Positions 1 to 8,798 of a DNA stretch of 40,156 nucleotides are shown here, piece by piece; positions within the stretch are counted from its first letter, which is position 1, and every line of letters begins with the position of its first letter. Both the position numbers and the translations under genes were made by a program. This DNA comes from Microthrixaceae bacterium (lineage in GTDB: Bacteria > Actinomycetota > Acidimicrobiia > Acidimicrobiales > Microtrichaceae), in the NCBI GenBank assembly GCA_020027475.1, contig JAHRAZ010000076.1:1-40156 (forward strand), in the 5' to 3' direction. The notes beneath the pieces are model-generated. The model was not told the origin of the DNA. It searched no databases and saw only the letters and a program-made list of their open reading frames with translations.

Positions 1-704
1 ACCAAACCCAGGACCCCAACGCGGAGATCCCCGGCCGTGATGTGTTGCGGGCGTTGGCATTCGTGGAGATCTGCCGGCGGGCGAACGCAGTGAACATCGC
101 CGAATCGAAACCACCGGTGAATCACACCACTTTGGTCATCACCGAGGACCAGCCAGATGTTGTCCTCACCCCATCGGGAGAACGACACTGCACCGATGCT
201 GTGTCAGCACTGTGTTGTGATCAGATGATCCAACGACTCGTGGTCGATGAACACAACAACCCGTTGCGTCTCAGCCGATCCCAACGACTCGCCTCCGCGG
301 CGCAACGCCGAGCGATCCTCGTGCGAGACGGAGGATGTGTGTTCCCCGACTGCGACGCCCCCGCGTCGTGGTGTGTGATCCATCACATCACCCCTTGGCA
401 TCGGGGCGGCAACACTGATGTCAACAACATGGCAATGCTATGTCCGCATCACCACGGCATCACCCACACCAACAACTGGAAAATGGCGGAGAACGGCGAT
501 CAGACGTTCACCTGGATCACTCCCCACGGAATCCACATCACAAGCCAACGCCACGGCCAAAACACCAACAACCCCACCAGAATCCCCAAACCGGCCTCAG
601 GGCCGGCCCCCGAAACGGCCTGTGGTCGTGCCGATCCGCCTGATGCCAAGAAACACAGGAAACACGAACACCGGAAACACGGGACTAGTCCGCCCACGCA
701 ATAA
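1..704 (+). CDS. HNH endonuclease of the 13E12 / DUF222 type, 3' part
   Basis: This is the C-terminal part of a gene that enters from the left edge; the frame is open from base 3 with no start required inside the window. The visible portion carries a complete HNH nuclease core: a CVFPDC zinc-binding motif, then CVIHHITPW, a GG-N-T-D-x-N-N segment and LCPHHHG. This is the standard order in the actinobacterial 13E12 repeat family, in which an N-terminal DUF222 domain (off-window here) precedes the HNH domain. The protein ends in a low-complexity tail rich in Pro, Lys and His. Such genes often occur in several divergent copies per genome and their role is not settled; a nuclease activity is expected from the intact motif. 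It converges with gcdH, only 16 bases away. Confidence 0.9.
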   Translation, partial: QTQDPNAEIPGRDVLRALAFVEICRRANAVNIAESKPPVNHTTLVITEDQPDVVLTPSGERHCTDAVSALCCDQMIQRLVVDEHNNPLRLSRSQRLASAAQRRAILVRDGGCVFPDCDAPASWCVIHHITPWHRGGNTDVNNMAMLCPHHHGITHTNNWKMAENGDQTFTWITPHGIHITSQRHGQNTNNPTRIPKPASGPAPETACGRADPPDAKKHRKHEHRKHGTSPPTQ

Positions 705-720
705 CGCCCCCACAGTTCCT

Positions 721-1926
721 TCAGGAGAACGCTGAGATCCCCGTGATCGCCTGCCCGAGAATCAGCGTGTGAATCTCGTTGGTGCCTTCATAGGTGTACA
801 CCGATTCGAGATTGTTCATGTGGCGGATCACCGGGTACTCGGTGGTGATTCCGTTGGCGCCGAGCACCGATCGGGCCTCTCTGGCAACTTCAAGGGCATT
901 GCGGACGTTGTCCTTCTTGGCGAAGCTGATCTGCGGTGTGGCCAGATCACCCTGATCCTTGAGTCGGCCCAGGTGAAGTGCCACCAGATTGGCTCGTTGC
1001 ACCTTGATCATCATCTCCACCAGCTTCCGCTGGGTGAGCTGGAAACCGGCGATTGGCTGATCGAACTGAATCCGTTCCAGCGCGTAGTCCCGGGCTGCTT
1101 CGTAACATGCCCGCCCCGCCCCCACAGCACCGAACGCGATCCCGAACCGAGCTTCGTTGAGGCAACTGAGCGGACCCCTCATGCCCACCACGTCGGGCAG
1201 CGCTGCGTCGGCCGGAAGCCTCACGGACTCCAGGACCAGCTCCGATGTCACCGAAGCGCGAAGTGAGACCTTGCGGTGAATGATCGGGGCGGTGAAGCCG
1301 GGTGTGTCGGTGGGGATGACAAATCCACGAACCTTGCCCTCGTCCGGTCCGTCCGGGTCGGTTTTGGCCCAGACAACGGCCACGTCCGCCACGGATCCGT
1401 TGGTGATCCACATTTTGGCACCGTCGATGATCCAGTCGCCGGAGGCCTCCCGGCGGGCTGTGGTGCGCATCGAGCCCGGATCAGAGCCGGAGTCGGGTTC
1501 GGTGAGCCCAAAACAGCCGATCAGTTCGCCCGCCGCCATACCCGGCAACCAAGTCTGTTTCTGTTCCTCGGAGCCGAACGCCCAGATCGGGAACATGGCA
1601 AGAGAACCTTGCACTGACACGAAGCTGCGTACTCCCGAGTCGCCGGCCTCGAGCTCCAGACATGCCAATCCGTACTGGGTGGCCGAGGTCCCGGCGCACC
1701 CGTAGCCCTGCAGATGCATTCCCAGCAGACCCAAATCACCGAACTCCCTGGCCATTTCCAGCGGAAAACGTCCGTCGTCGAACCAGTCTGCGACCTCCGG
1801 GAGCACCTTGTCGGCAACGAAGCGGCGGACAGTGTCACGCCCGAGCAATTCCTCGTCGCTCAGCAAACCGTCCAGGTTCAGGACATCTTCGGGATCGATC
1901 TCACCAGGGATCCGTTCGGCACTCAT
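721..1926 (-). CDS. gcdH: Glutaryl-CoA dehydrogenase
   Basis: An FAD-dependent acyl-CoA dehydrogenase of 401 residues that should oxidise and decarboxylate glutaryl-CoA to crotonyl-CoA in lysine, tryptophan and aromatic-acid breakdown. Family features are visible: the flavin-contact motif GCFGLTEPDSGSDP (about 137-150), Arg100-Ser101 in VRSFVSVQ matching the glutarate-binding region of the human enzyme, and the C-terminal YEGTNEIHTLILGQAITG with the expected catalytic Glu at 380. The ATG at 1926 is chosen over longer in-frame options because the family begins here and a TAGAGT hexamer lies 8 bases upstream, suggesting a leaderless transcript. It is divergent from the first acyltransferase and shares a 109-base intergenic region with it. 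Assignment to GcdH rather than a generic acyl-CoA dehydrogenase rests on the C-terminal motif and is strong. Confidence 0.93.
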   Translation of the reverse strand: MSAERIPGEIDPEDVLNLDGLLSDEELLGRDTVRRFVADKVLPEVADWFDDGRFPLEMAREFGDLGLLGMHLQGYGCAGTSATQYGLACLELEAGDSGVRSFVSVQGSLAMFPIWAFGSEEQKQTWLPGMAAGELIGCFGLTEPDSGSDPGSMRTTARREASGDWIIDGAKMWITNGSVADVAVVWAKTDPDGPDEGKVRGFVIPTDTPGFTAPIIHRKVSLRASVTSELVLESVRLPADAALPDVVGMRGPLSCLNEARFGIAFGAVGAGRACYEAARDYALERIQFDQPIAGFQLTQRKLVEMMIKVQRANLVALHLGRLKDQGDLATPQISFAKKDNVRNALEVAREARSVLGANGITTEYPVIRHMNNLESVYTYEGTNEIHTLILGQAITGISAFS

Positions 1927-1934
1927 GGGCGCCG

Positions 1935-1940
1935 ACTCTA
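1935..1940 (-). promoter_or_regulatory. Leaderless -10 hexamer for gcdH
   Basis: TAGAGT on the minus strand matches TANNNT and ends 8 bases before the ATG at 1926. No Shine-Dalgarno sequence is present. Transcription would begin at or next to the start codon. Confidence 0.5.
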
Positions 1941-2022
1941 TCGGGCGCCGCACGTGAGTTCGCTGGGAGATCTGCCCACGGGCAAATGGGGTCTGCGATT
2001 GGAGGCAACAAGTCACAACCCG

Positions 2023-2028
2023 TACCCT
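2023..2028 (+). promoter_or_regulatory. Leaderless -10 hexamer for the first acyltransferase
   Basis: TACCCT matches TANNNT and ends 7 bases before the ATG at 2036; there is no Shine-Dalgarno sequence. It faces the gcdH hexamer about 85 bases away. Confidence 0.5.
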
Positions 2029-2035
2029 CAAGCTC

Positions 2036-3424
2036 ATGGCGACAGCGGGGGCGACCGCGCCGACGGCGTTTGTATCCCAAGCTCCAAAGCTCGGATTCAT
2101 AGGTGGTTTCGACGGCATCAGAGGGATTGGCATCCTGATGGTGCTCGCTCAGCATGCCTACTCCGATCTGTTCCCGAGTGCTGCGGGAATCGTGGACATG
2201 TTCTTCGTGATGAGTGCATTCCTCATCGTGAGTCTCCTCATGCAGGAGCACCGCCATTCCGACAACATCAATTTCCGCAAGTTCTATTCTCGTCGGGCCA
2301 TCAGGCTGTTACCGACCGCGTATCTGTGCATTGTTGCCTGGTTCATCTTCGCGTTCCTGTTTGAACGCGAACGCGTGGCGTGGTTGGTGCAGGATGCATT
2401 CGCGGCCGTTGTCTACCTGTACAACATCTTCTTCCCGGTCGGACTGGGTTTCCTCGGCCCAGCCGAAGCGGTCGAGGCTTCCCAGCGTTCAATCGACCAG
2501 TACTGGTCCCTCGCAGTTGAGGAGCAGTTCTATCTGGTCATCGGCATCACCGTATTGGTGTGCCTGCGCAGGAACTGGATGAAGCAACTCGCCTGGGTGA
2601 TGGTCGCCGTTGCCACCTACATCGGCATCTCCCGGTTCATGGGCAACATGGGACCCTGGCCGGGCGATCCCAGGGAGGTTGCGGCCACCGAGGGCACCGT
2701 GCCCCGAGGTCTTTCACTGCTGTGGTTGAGTCGTCCGGACGCCCTCATGTGGGGTGTCGCCCTGGCTGTTTTCAATGCCAACCTGCCCGATCCGCTCTCG
2801 GCTGCATGGAAGAAGTGGCTACCGAGAGCCGGAACGGTTGCTCTGATCGCTTTTTTCGCCACGATGGCGCTTTCGTCCGCTTATCTGGCGAGTCTCTTTT
2901 CGAAAGTGGGCTTGCCGTTCCCTTATGTGCCGATGATGCCCACCGAGGGAATGGACCAGTCGAGTCTGTACTGGGTGAAGTTCGGCCACACGGTCTGTGC
3001 GCTGACCTTTGCCGTGGCCATGTTGGCGATGGCGCGAACCAAGGGTTGGTGGGGCAACCGCTGGATGTCCTGGCATCCTCTGCGCTGGCTCGGTCGACAG
3101 TCCTACACGCTGTATGTGTGGCACACACTGTTCTTCTGGCTGATCCTGGATGTGGCCGGATTCGACGAGATCCTCGGTCAGAAGACCCGGGTACTCATTC
3201 TGGTGCCGGCGGCGATCATCATGGGCCTTCCCGTGTTCTACGGAGTGGAGCAACCCATGATCAGATTCAAACTCCGATACTCATCGGAGAAGGAAGTCCT
3301 CGACCTGACGAAGGGAAAGATGGTTTCGGTTGAGGAGGCGAGTGGTGGCAAGGTCACCGCCGACTCACTGGAACGGGGTGGCTCGTCAAAGGGCGAGCGC
3401 GAAGCCGAGCGCTCCGGGAAGTAG
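2036..3424 (+). CDS. Acyltransferase 3 family membrane protein (first of a pair)
   Basis: A polytopic inner-membrane acyltransferase of 462 residues in the OafA/YrhL (acyltransferase-3) family, whose members add acetyl or other acyl groups to sugars, lipids or peptidoglycan. The N-terminal signature GGFDGIRGIGILMVLAQHA places the proposed catalytic His at residue 40. It is followed by the FYSRRAIRLLP segment, WSLAVEEQFYLV, and a run of about ten hydrophobic segments. The C-terminal 60 residues are charged, Lys/Glu/Ser-rich and probably cytoplasmic. The ATG at 2036 is supported by a correctly spaced upstream hexamer. The next gene is a paralogue 12 bases downstream. The acceptor substrate cannot be read from sequence; cell-envelope glycan or glycolipid is the usual guess. 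Confidence 0.88.
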   Translation: MATAGATAPTAFVSQAPKLGFIGGFDGIRGIGILMVLAQHAYSDLFPSAAGIVDMFFVMSAFLIVSLLMQEHRHSDNINFRKFYSRRAIRLLPTAYLCIVAWFIFAFLFERERVAWLVQDAFAAVVYLYNIFFPVGLGFLGPAEAVEASQRSIDQYWSLAVEEQFYLVIGITVLVCLRRNWMKQLAWVMVAVATYIGISRFMGNMGPWPGDPREVAATEGTVPRGLSLLWLSRPDALMWGVALAVFNANLPDPLSAAWKKWLPRAGTVALIAFFATMALSSAYLASLFSKVGLPFPYVPMMPTEGMDQSSLYWVKFGHTVCALTFAVAMLAMARTKGWWGNRWMSWHPLRWLGRQSYTLYVWHTLFFWLILDVAGFDEILGQKTRVLILVPAAIIMGLPVFYGVEQPMIRFKLRYSSEKEVLDLTKGKMVSVEEASGGKVTADSLERGGSSKGEREAERSGK

Positions 3425-3436
3425 GGGCGGAATCTG

Positions 3437-4846
3437 ATGTACGAAACGAAGGCACCGAAGCTGGGCTTGGTCCCCTCACTGGACGGCGTCCGCGGGATGG
3501 GTGTGACGATGCTCATCATCGGGCATGCCCTGTTCGCCTATGTGGAGTCGTGGGTGACCATCATCGACGGCTTCTTCGTGCTCTCCGGTTTCCTCATCAC
3601 CACGCTGCTTCTTCAGGAGCACCGCAGTACGGGCACCATCAACCTCAAGAATTTCTACTGGCGCCGTGGGCTGCGCCTGATGCCCTCGGTATGGCTCTTC
3701 GTGGCTGTCTGGCTCGTCCTCGGAGTGATCATCGAGATCTTCCGTTTCTTCGGCATTGCTCACCAGGACATGGTCGGTCTTGGCGACATTGCCACCGATG
3801 GTGCCGCAGCGGTCGGCTACGTCTATCACCTGTTCTTTCCCAATGGTCTCTATGTGATCGAGCCTGCAGTCCAGGAACATCGCACCATGTGGCATTTGTG
3901 GACCCTCGGCATGGAGGAGTGGTTCTATCTCGGCATTGCCGGAACCGTTCTGGTCTGCATCAAGAAGAACTGGATCAAACAACTGGGTATCGGACTTGCA
4001 GCCGCATTCGTGGTGATCGGTGTTGCTCGCTGGTTTGCCTTCACCGGATTCTGGCAGGACAGCGAATCCAACCTTGCGGGCGTCCGGATGATCTTCCTGC
4101 AGCGTCCCGACGCACTGATGCTCGGCGTGATCGTGGCAGTCGTCAACTCCTACTTGCCAGAGTCGTTCGGGGTGAGGAACCGCAAGTGGATTGTGGCGCT
4201 CGGAACCGCCGGACTGGCCCTGTGGGTGATCATGTTGAATCTGTCGAGTGGTGCAATACGCAGGCTTGGCGGACCGTATTTCGAGTATCTGCCTGCCGGT
4301 CCAGAGGAATTCACTCGACCCCTGATGATGGAGACGACCTACTGGTTCCGCTTTGGTCACACCCTGGGAGCCCTCGGGTTCGCCTTCATGTGCTTCGGCA
4401 TTGTCCGGTACAAGGACTGGTGGCCAAGTCGGATGTGGTCGGCGAACTGGCTGCAGTGGATGGGGCGACGTTCCTACACGATCTACATATGGCACGCGAT
4501 GCCGTTCCTTCTGATCATGGCGATGACCGGCGGCGAGGACGCACCGCTCAAAATTCAATTGGCTCGGCTCCCCGTGATGGCCGCCGCCACGATTCTGATC
4601 AGTGTGGTGGTCTACGACAAGGTCGAGATGCGGTTGGTGAAGTCCAAGATGAAATTCACCAAGGATCAGTCGCTCAAGTCGGAGATGCTCGCCAAGAAGG
4701 CTGGCGCATCCAAGAACCTCGCATCCGGGAACGGTTCGTCCAAGAAGGCTGTCGACGTCGATCTCACCGCTGGTGACAGTGCCAAAACTGACAAGTCCGG
4801 GACACCCGATCCCGACGAGGGCAGGGTCCCGGACAAGTCGTCCTGA
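3437..4846 (+). CDS. Acyltransferase 3 family membrane protein (second of a pair)
   Basis: A 469-residue paralogue of the preceding gene, almost certainly co-transcribed with it (12-base gap). It repeats the same landmarks: SLDGVRGMGVTMLIIGHA with His30, NFYWRRGLRLMP, the WTLGMEEWFYLG block and about ten membrane segments. The last 70 residues form a hydrophilic Lys/Ser/Asp-rich tail. The start at 3437 gives an N-terminus (APKLGLVPSLDG) that aligns with the APKLGFIGGFDG of the first copy. Both copies keep the motif-I His, so neither looks degenerate; they may use different acceptors or act as a pair. It converges with the SDR gene, separated by 11 bases. Confidence 0.88.
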   Translation: MYETKAPKLGLVPSLDGVRGMGVTMLIIGHALFAYVESWVTIIDGFFVLSGFLITTLLLQEHRSTGTINLKNFYWRRGLRLMPSVWLFVAVWLVLGVIIEIFRFFGIAHQDMVGLGDIATDGAAAVGYVYHLFFPNGLYVIEPAVQEHRTMWHLWTLGMEEWFYLGIAGTVLVCIKKNWIKQLGIGLAAAFVVIGVARWFAFTGFWQDSESNLAGVRMIFLQRPDALMLGVIVAVVNSYLPESFGVRNRKWIVALGTAGLALWVIMLNLSSGAIRRLGGPYFEYLPAGPEEFTRPLMMETTYWFRFGHTLGALGFAFMCFGIVRYKDWWPSRMWSANWLQWMGRRSYTIYIWHAMPFLLIMAMTGGEDAPLKIQLARLPVMAAATILISVVVYDKVEMRLVKSKMKFTKDQSLKSEMLAKKAGASKNLASGNGSSKKAVDVDLTAGDSAKTDKSGTPDPDEGRVPDKSS

Positions 4847-4857
4847 TCCAATGGCGC

Positions 4858-5751
4858 CTACCTGAGGGTGGCGAACAACTTCTTGAGTTCCCCTGAGGGA
4901 TCTTCCGGCACGATGTAGCCGGTTTCGTCGCGGATCTCCTCGAAGTGATCGCGCACATCCTCCACCGAGTGGCCTTCGCCGTACCATCCCGGTGTGAGCC
5001 CGAGGAAATACCGAGCGACCACACCACCGGCTACCGAGTAGACCTCACCGTTGACGGGGCATTCCTCATGCGAGAGGAACACCACGGTTGGTGTGACCTC
5101 GTCCGGCCCGAGCTTCTCTCCGACCGATCCAAGCAGGTCCTCTGTCATGCGGGTCTTGGCCACAGGCGCAATTGCGTTCGCCTTGATGCCCTTGGATTTG
5201 CCCTCGTTGGCCAGAACGCGGGTCAACCCCACGATGCCAAGTTTGGCGGCCCCGTAGTTGGCCTGACCGAAGTTACCGAGCAAACCGGAGTTGGAGCTGG
5301 TGTTCACGATTCGTCCGTAGCCTTTGTCCCTCATGATCTTCCAAGCCGGCAAGGTCACGTAGAAGGCGCCCAGGAGATGGACAGCGATGACGGGTTCCAA
5401 CAGCTCGGGTGTGAGGTTGTGGAAGGTCTTGTCACGCAGGATTCCGGCGTTGTTGATCACGATGTCAACGGTGTCGAAGGCGTCGAGAGCGGTCTGAACG
5501 ATCGCTTCGCCTCCTTCAGCGGTGGCAACTGTGTTGTAGTCCGCAACGGCCTCGCCACCGGCGGCGGTGATCTCGTCGACAACCTTCTGGGCTGCGGTGT
5601 CGCTTCCACCAGTACCGTCCACGGCGCCACCGAGGTCATTGACCACCACACGGGCACCTCGGCGGGAAAGCTCCAAGGCGTGGGACCGGCCCAATCCGCC
5701 TCCTGCGCCGGTGACGATTGCCACCTGGCCATCAAATCCGAGGTCAGACAT
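4858..5751 (-). CDS. SDR-family (3R)-hydroxyacyl-CoA / hydroxysteroid dehydrogenase
   Basis: A classical short-chain dehydrogenase of 297 residues. The cofactor motif TGAGGGLG is at 14-21, NNAG at 100-103, and the catalytic set Ser152/153, Tyr166 and Lys170 is intact in NTSSNSG and NYGAAK. The VVVNDLGG start of the second half of the Rossmann fold and the C-terminal extension resemble the dehydrogenase part of multifunctional beta-oxidation enzyme type 2 and mycobacterial Rv0148-like proteins, which favours (3R)-hydroxyacyl-CoA oxidation over a generic sugar or alcohol substrate. An in-frame ATG at 5769 exists, but the start at 5751 is preferred because AGGAG sits five bases upstream of it. 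It lies 103 bases downstream of the acyl-CoA synthetase on the same strand, fitting a shared degradation pathway. Confidence 0.88.
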   Translation of the reverse strand: MSDLGFDGQVAIVTGAGGGLGRSHALELSRRGARVVVNDLGGAVDGTGGSDTAAQKVVDEITAAGGEAVADYNTVATAEGGEAIVQTALDAFDTVDIVINNAGILRDKTFHNLTPELLEPVIAVHLLGAFYVTLPAWKIMRDKGYGRIVNTSSNSGLLGNFGQANYGAAKLGIVGLTRVLANEGKSKGIKANAIAPVAKTRMTEDLLGSVGEKLGPDEVTPTVVFLSHEECPVNGEVYSVAGGVVARYFLGLTPGWYGEGHSVEDVRDHFEEIRDETGYIVPEDPSGELKKLFATLR

Positions 5752-5756
5752 GTTTA

Positions 5757-5761
5757 CTCCT
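5757..5761 (-). promoter_or_regulatory. Shine-Dalgarno site fixing the SDR start
   Basis: AGGAG on the minus strand, five bases upstream of the ATG at 5751. It overlaps the region between the two possible starts and therefore favours the shorter protein. Confidence 0.75.
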
Positions 5762-5854
5762 GTGTGCATTTTCGGGCCCGTCCGCTCTGGCGGGAACCTG
5801 ACCGCGGCGACGCGGCCTCAAGGTCAGCGACCTGAGATTATTCGGCGTCAAGGC

Positions 5855-7486
5855 TCAATGCCCATTTGCCTCAATGCCCATTTCGTCGAGGGCGTACTGA
5901 CGCAGGCGCTTGTAGTCCACCTTGGCGTTGGGTGCTCTCCCGATGGTGTCGATCTCCAGGATCGTCCGTGGTGCCTTGTAGTGGGCGAGGTGTTCCTTCA
6001 CATGAGCGATCAGGGTTTCAGAATCCGGTAGTTCGTCATGGGATTCAACAACCGCAGTGATGGCCTCGCCGAACCGGTCATCGGGAACCCCGACCACAAC
6101 GGCGTCGGCAATCCCTTCATGGGTTTTGAGGGCTTCTTCAACCTCTTCGGGAAACACCTTCTCACCAGCAGTGTTGATGCAGACCGAACCGCGTCCGAGC
6201 AGGGTGATGGTGCCGTCATCGGCGACCGTGGCATAGTCGCCCGGCATGGAGTACCGCGTGTCCTCGTAGGTGATGAACGTCTCGGCGGACTTCACAGGGT
6301 CCTTGTAGTAGCCGATGGGCACATGACCGGGCACGGCCACACGGCCCTTGTCTCCCGATCCGGGCTGCACAGGCACCCCTTCGTCATCAAAGACCATGGC
6401 ACCGGCGCCGAGACTGAAATGAGCGGTTTCGGAAGCGGCGCCTGCGGCTGACACGGACTGACCCAACCCGATCGCCTCCGAGGACGAGTAACTGTCGATC
6501 AGCATCATCGTTTCGTTGTGGCGCAGGAGCCCGTCCTTGGTGGCCTGGGACCACATCACACCTGATGAGGAGATCATTATCAGGCTGCTGAGGTCCCAGC
6601 GGTCGGGTTCATCATCGAGAGCCTTGAGCATCGGCCTTGCGAACGCATCACCCACAATCGTGGCGGCGCCCACTTTCTCGCTCTCCAGGGTGTCGAGCAG
6701 TTCCTCGATGTCGAGGTGGCGCTCTGTCAGCAGGACAATTGATCCTCCGGTCATCAGGTAGATGTTTGCGGTGAACCAGCCCGTTCCGTGCATCAGAGGG
6801 CAGGCCGGCAGCCCCGGCGTACCGGGCTCATTCATCTCCTCCACTATCTTGTCGACACCTCCGACAGCTTCGGGGTCCTGCAGGTAGTTCGGCATCAGCC
6901 CGCCAAGAAGGGCTCGGATCAAGTCATCCTGGCGCCACATCACACCCTTCGGACGACCGGTGGTCCCTCCGGTGTAGATCATCAGCAGGTTGTCGCCGTC
7001 GCGTCCCCAGGGAGGATTGACGTCCGCCGAGGTGGTGTTGGCCGCGGTCTCATATGGAGTCGCCCAGTCCGGGCAGTCACCGCTGCCATCGTCAACCCAG
7101 AGCCAGAGACGCACTGATGGCGTCCGGTCCATGATCTCGGCCACTCGATCGGCGAATATGCCGTGGAACACGACAGCAAACGCGTCGGCGTTGTCGAACA
7201 GGTAGACGAGTTCGTCGTCCAGATACCGGTAGTTCGTGTTGAACGGAACCAGGCCGGCTTTGAATGCCGCAAACGTGGCCTCCATGTACTCGGGACAGTT
7301 GTACAGGTACAAGGCGACCTTGTCCTGCTCCTTCGCGCCGGCGTCGAGGAGGTACTGACCCACACCGTTGGCCCGGGCATTCATCTCGGCCCAGGTCAGT
7401 CGCCGGTCGCCCTGAACGAGTGCCGGAGCGTCGGGCAGTTTCCTGGCGATGCCGTTCCAGACGTCCGCGAAATTCCAACCGCCCAT
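5855..7486 (-). CDS. Acyl-CoA synthetase (FadD-type AMP-forming ligase)
   Basis: A 543-residue ATP-dependent acyl-CoA ligase of the ANL superfamily. The phosphate-binding loop YTGGTTGRPKG is at 171-181, followed by VMWRQDDLI, a context seen in actinobacterial FadD17/FadD19-type enzymes that activate fatty or steroid side-chain acids. The C-terminal domain has the hinge and the GRAPNAKVDYKRL segment in place of the more common G-K-x-D; a Lys remains, so activity is expected. An open frame extends 61 codons further upstream, but the ATG at 7486 is chosen because AGGGAG sits five bases before it and the conserved fold starts there. It is divergent from an acyl-CoA dehydrogenase and precedes the SDR gene. 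Substrate is not determined by sequence alone. Confidence 0.9.
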   Translation of the reverse strand: MGGWNFADVWNGIARKLPDAPALVQGDRRLTWAEMNARANGVGQYLLDAGAKEQDKVALYLYNCPEYMEATFAAFKAGLVPFNTNYRYLDDELVYLFDNADAFAVVFHGIFADRVAEIMDRTPSVRLWLWVDDGSGDCPDWATPYETAANTTSADVNPPWGRDGDNLLMIYTGGTTGRPKGVMWRQDDLIRALLGGLMPNYLQDPEAVGGVDKIVEEMNEPGTPGLPACPLMHGTGWFTANIYLMTGGSIVLLTERHLDIEELLDTLESEKVGAATIVGDAFARPMLKALDDEPDRWDLSSLIMISSSGVMWSQATKDGLLRHNETMMLIDSYSSSEAIGLGQSVSAAGAASETAHFSLGAGAMVFDDEGVPVQPGSGDKGRVAVPGHVPIGYYKDPVKSAETFITYEDTRYSMPGDYATVADDGTITLLGRGSVCINTAGEKVFPEEVEEALKTHEGIADAVVVGVPDDRFGEAITAVVESHDELPDSETLIAHVKEHLAHYKAPRTILEIDTIGRAPNAKVDYKRLRQYALDEMGIEANGH

Positions 7487-7491
7487 TGTGT

Positions 7492-7497
7492 CTCCCT
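7492..7497 (-). promoter_or_regulatory. Shine-Dalgarno site fixing the synthetase start
   Basis: AGGGAG on the minus strand, five bases upstream of the ATG at 7486. It rules against the longer N-terminal extension. Confidence 0.7.
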
Positions 7498-7588
7498 CAT
7501 CATGGTGCCTTCTGCGACAGCCGTTCTGTGATGGCGGATCCGTGGGTCCACCCAGCGGCAACTGTAGGGCGGGCAAGGTGATCGCGCA

Positions 7589-7594
7589 TATGTT
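7589..7594 (+). promoter_or_regulatory. Leaderless -10 hexamer for the acyl-CoA dehydrogenase
   Basis: TATGTT matches TANNNT and ends six bases before the GTG at 7601. No Shine-Dalgarno sequence precedes that GTG, so the hexamer is the main support for the start. Confidence 0.55.
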
Positions 7595-7600
7595 GTCGGC

Positions 7601-8758
7601 GTGGACTTCGAACTGCCCGGCGACGATGACCCGAGGCGACTGGCCGTAAGGGATTGGATGGCAGAGCATCCCTCACCCGACGCGAGTGAGCTCTCGGAGG
7701 CCGGACTGGTGGCACCACATTGGCCGGAGCCCTATGGAATGGACGCGGATCCGATTCATCAGATCCTCATCGACCAGGAGTTGCGCTCTGCTGGGCTGAG
7801 TCGGCCGGTGAACCCGATCGGAATCGGGTGGGCCGGCCCGACGTTGCTGGCTGCGGGGACGCAGGCGCAGAAACAGCGCTACTTGCCGCCAATGCTCACT
7901 GGAGCCGAGATGTGGTGCCAGCTCTTCAGCGAACCCGAGGCTGGAAGTGATCTGGCCAATCTGGGTACCCGGGCGGTTCGCGACGGTGACGAATGGATAA
8001 TCAACGGCCAGAAGGTCTGGACATCCTTTGCGCACCTCTCGAAGTTCGGGATTCTCATCGCCCGCTCGGATCCGGATCAACCCAAACACAAGGGAATCAC
8101 ATACTTCATCTGTCCGATGGATGCCGAGGGGATCGAAATCCGTCCGATCATCGAGATGACCGGTCAGCATACGTTCAACGAGGTCTTCTTCACCGATGTG
8201 CGCATCCCACACGCGAATGTGGTTGGAGAGGTCAACGACGGATGGCGTCTTGCCAAGGTGACGCTGGCCAATGAGCGGGTTTCGCTCAGCAGTGGGGGAG
8301 CCATCTGGGGAGCGGGACCGACGGCGGAGGACCTGCTGGATGTGGTTCGCCACCAGGGAGGGGTACCTGATCCGATCGCACGCCAACGTCTGGCGGCATT
8401 GTGGATCGAGTCCGAGATCCTGCGTCTCATCCGACTGCGCACCGTGACTGCTGCCATCAAGGGCGAAGCACCGGGACCAGAAGCGTCCATCCGCAAGATC
8501 CTCGCCGACGAACATGGGCAGCACATCATGGAACTGGCCAAGGACCTTGCTGGCGCGGGTGCCATGTTGTCGGATCGGGGTCCGTTGGGAACCGACGCCG
8601 GAATCTGGAACTTCGGATACTTGTTTGCTCCCGCTCTCACAGTGGGTGGAGGCACCGGTGAGGTGCAGCGAAACATCGTGGCGGAACGGGTTCTCGACCT
8701 ACCGCACGATCCTGAGGCAGATCGGAACCTTCCATGGGCCGAGGCGCGGAGTCGTTGA
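7601..8758 (+). CDS. Acyl-CoA dehydrogenase (FadE family)
   Basis: An FAD-dependent acyl-CoA dehydrogenase of 385 residues. The flavin motif WCQLFSEPEAGSDLA is at 105-119, the middle beta domain and the C-terminal helical domain are complete, and the protein ends with the GGGTGEVQRNIVAERVLDLP signature typical of the branch that includes mycobacterial FadE17 and the steroid side-chain FadE proteins. Some members of that branch work as heteromers of two FadE chains; no partner FadE is adjacent here. The GTG start at 7601 is supported by an upstream TATGTT hexamer at the leaderless spacing. Facing the synthetase across 114 bases, it would introduce the double bond after CoA activation. Chain-length or sterol preference cannot be read directly. 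Confidence 0.9.
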   Translation: MDFELPGDDDPRRLAVRDWMAEHPSPDASELSEAGLVAPHWPEPYGMDADPIHQILIDQELRSAGLSRPVNPIGIGWAGPTLLAAGTQAQKQRYLPPMLTGAEMWCQLFSEPEAGSDLANLGTRAVRDGDEWIINGQKVWTSFAHLSKFGILIARSDPDQPKHKGITYFICPMDAEGIEIRPIIEMTGQHTFNEVFFTDVRIPHANVVGEVNDGWRLAKVTLANERVSLSSGGAIWGAGPTAEDLLDVVRHQGGVPDPIARQRLAALWIESEILRLIRLRTVTAAIKGEAPGPEASIRKILADEHGQHIMELAKDLAGAGAMLSDRGPLGTDAGIWNFGYLFAPALTVGGGTGEVQRNIVAERVLDLPHDPEADRNLPWAEARSR

Positions 8759-8784
8759 AGTTCCCGTTCACCGGTACCGACAGG

Positions 8785-8790
8785 TAGGTT
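8785..8790 (+). promoter_or_regulatory. Leaderless -10 hexamer for the 74-aa gene
   Basis: TAGGTT matches TANNNT and ends eight bases before the ATG at 8799, within the 40-base gap after the acyl-CoA dehydrogenase. Confidence 0.45.
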
Positions 8791-8798
8791 TGTGCCTC

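Noticed and set aside
1-704. HNH gene taken as part of a mobile element
   Set aside because: No transposase, terminal repeats or target duplication are visible; 13E12-type genes occur as stand-alone repeats.
3476-4987. 503-codon open frame on the minus strand
   Set aside because: Entirely antisense to the second acyltransferase and the end of the SDR gene; Cys/His-rich composition of a codon-bias shadow.
7487-7600. KstR-type operator between the synthetase and dehydrogenase genes
   Set aside because: No palindrome resembling the mycobacterial KstR site (AACA-N-GTT type) was found.
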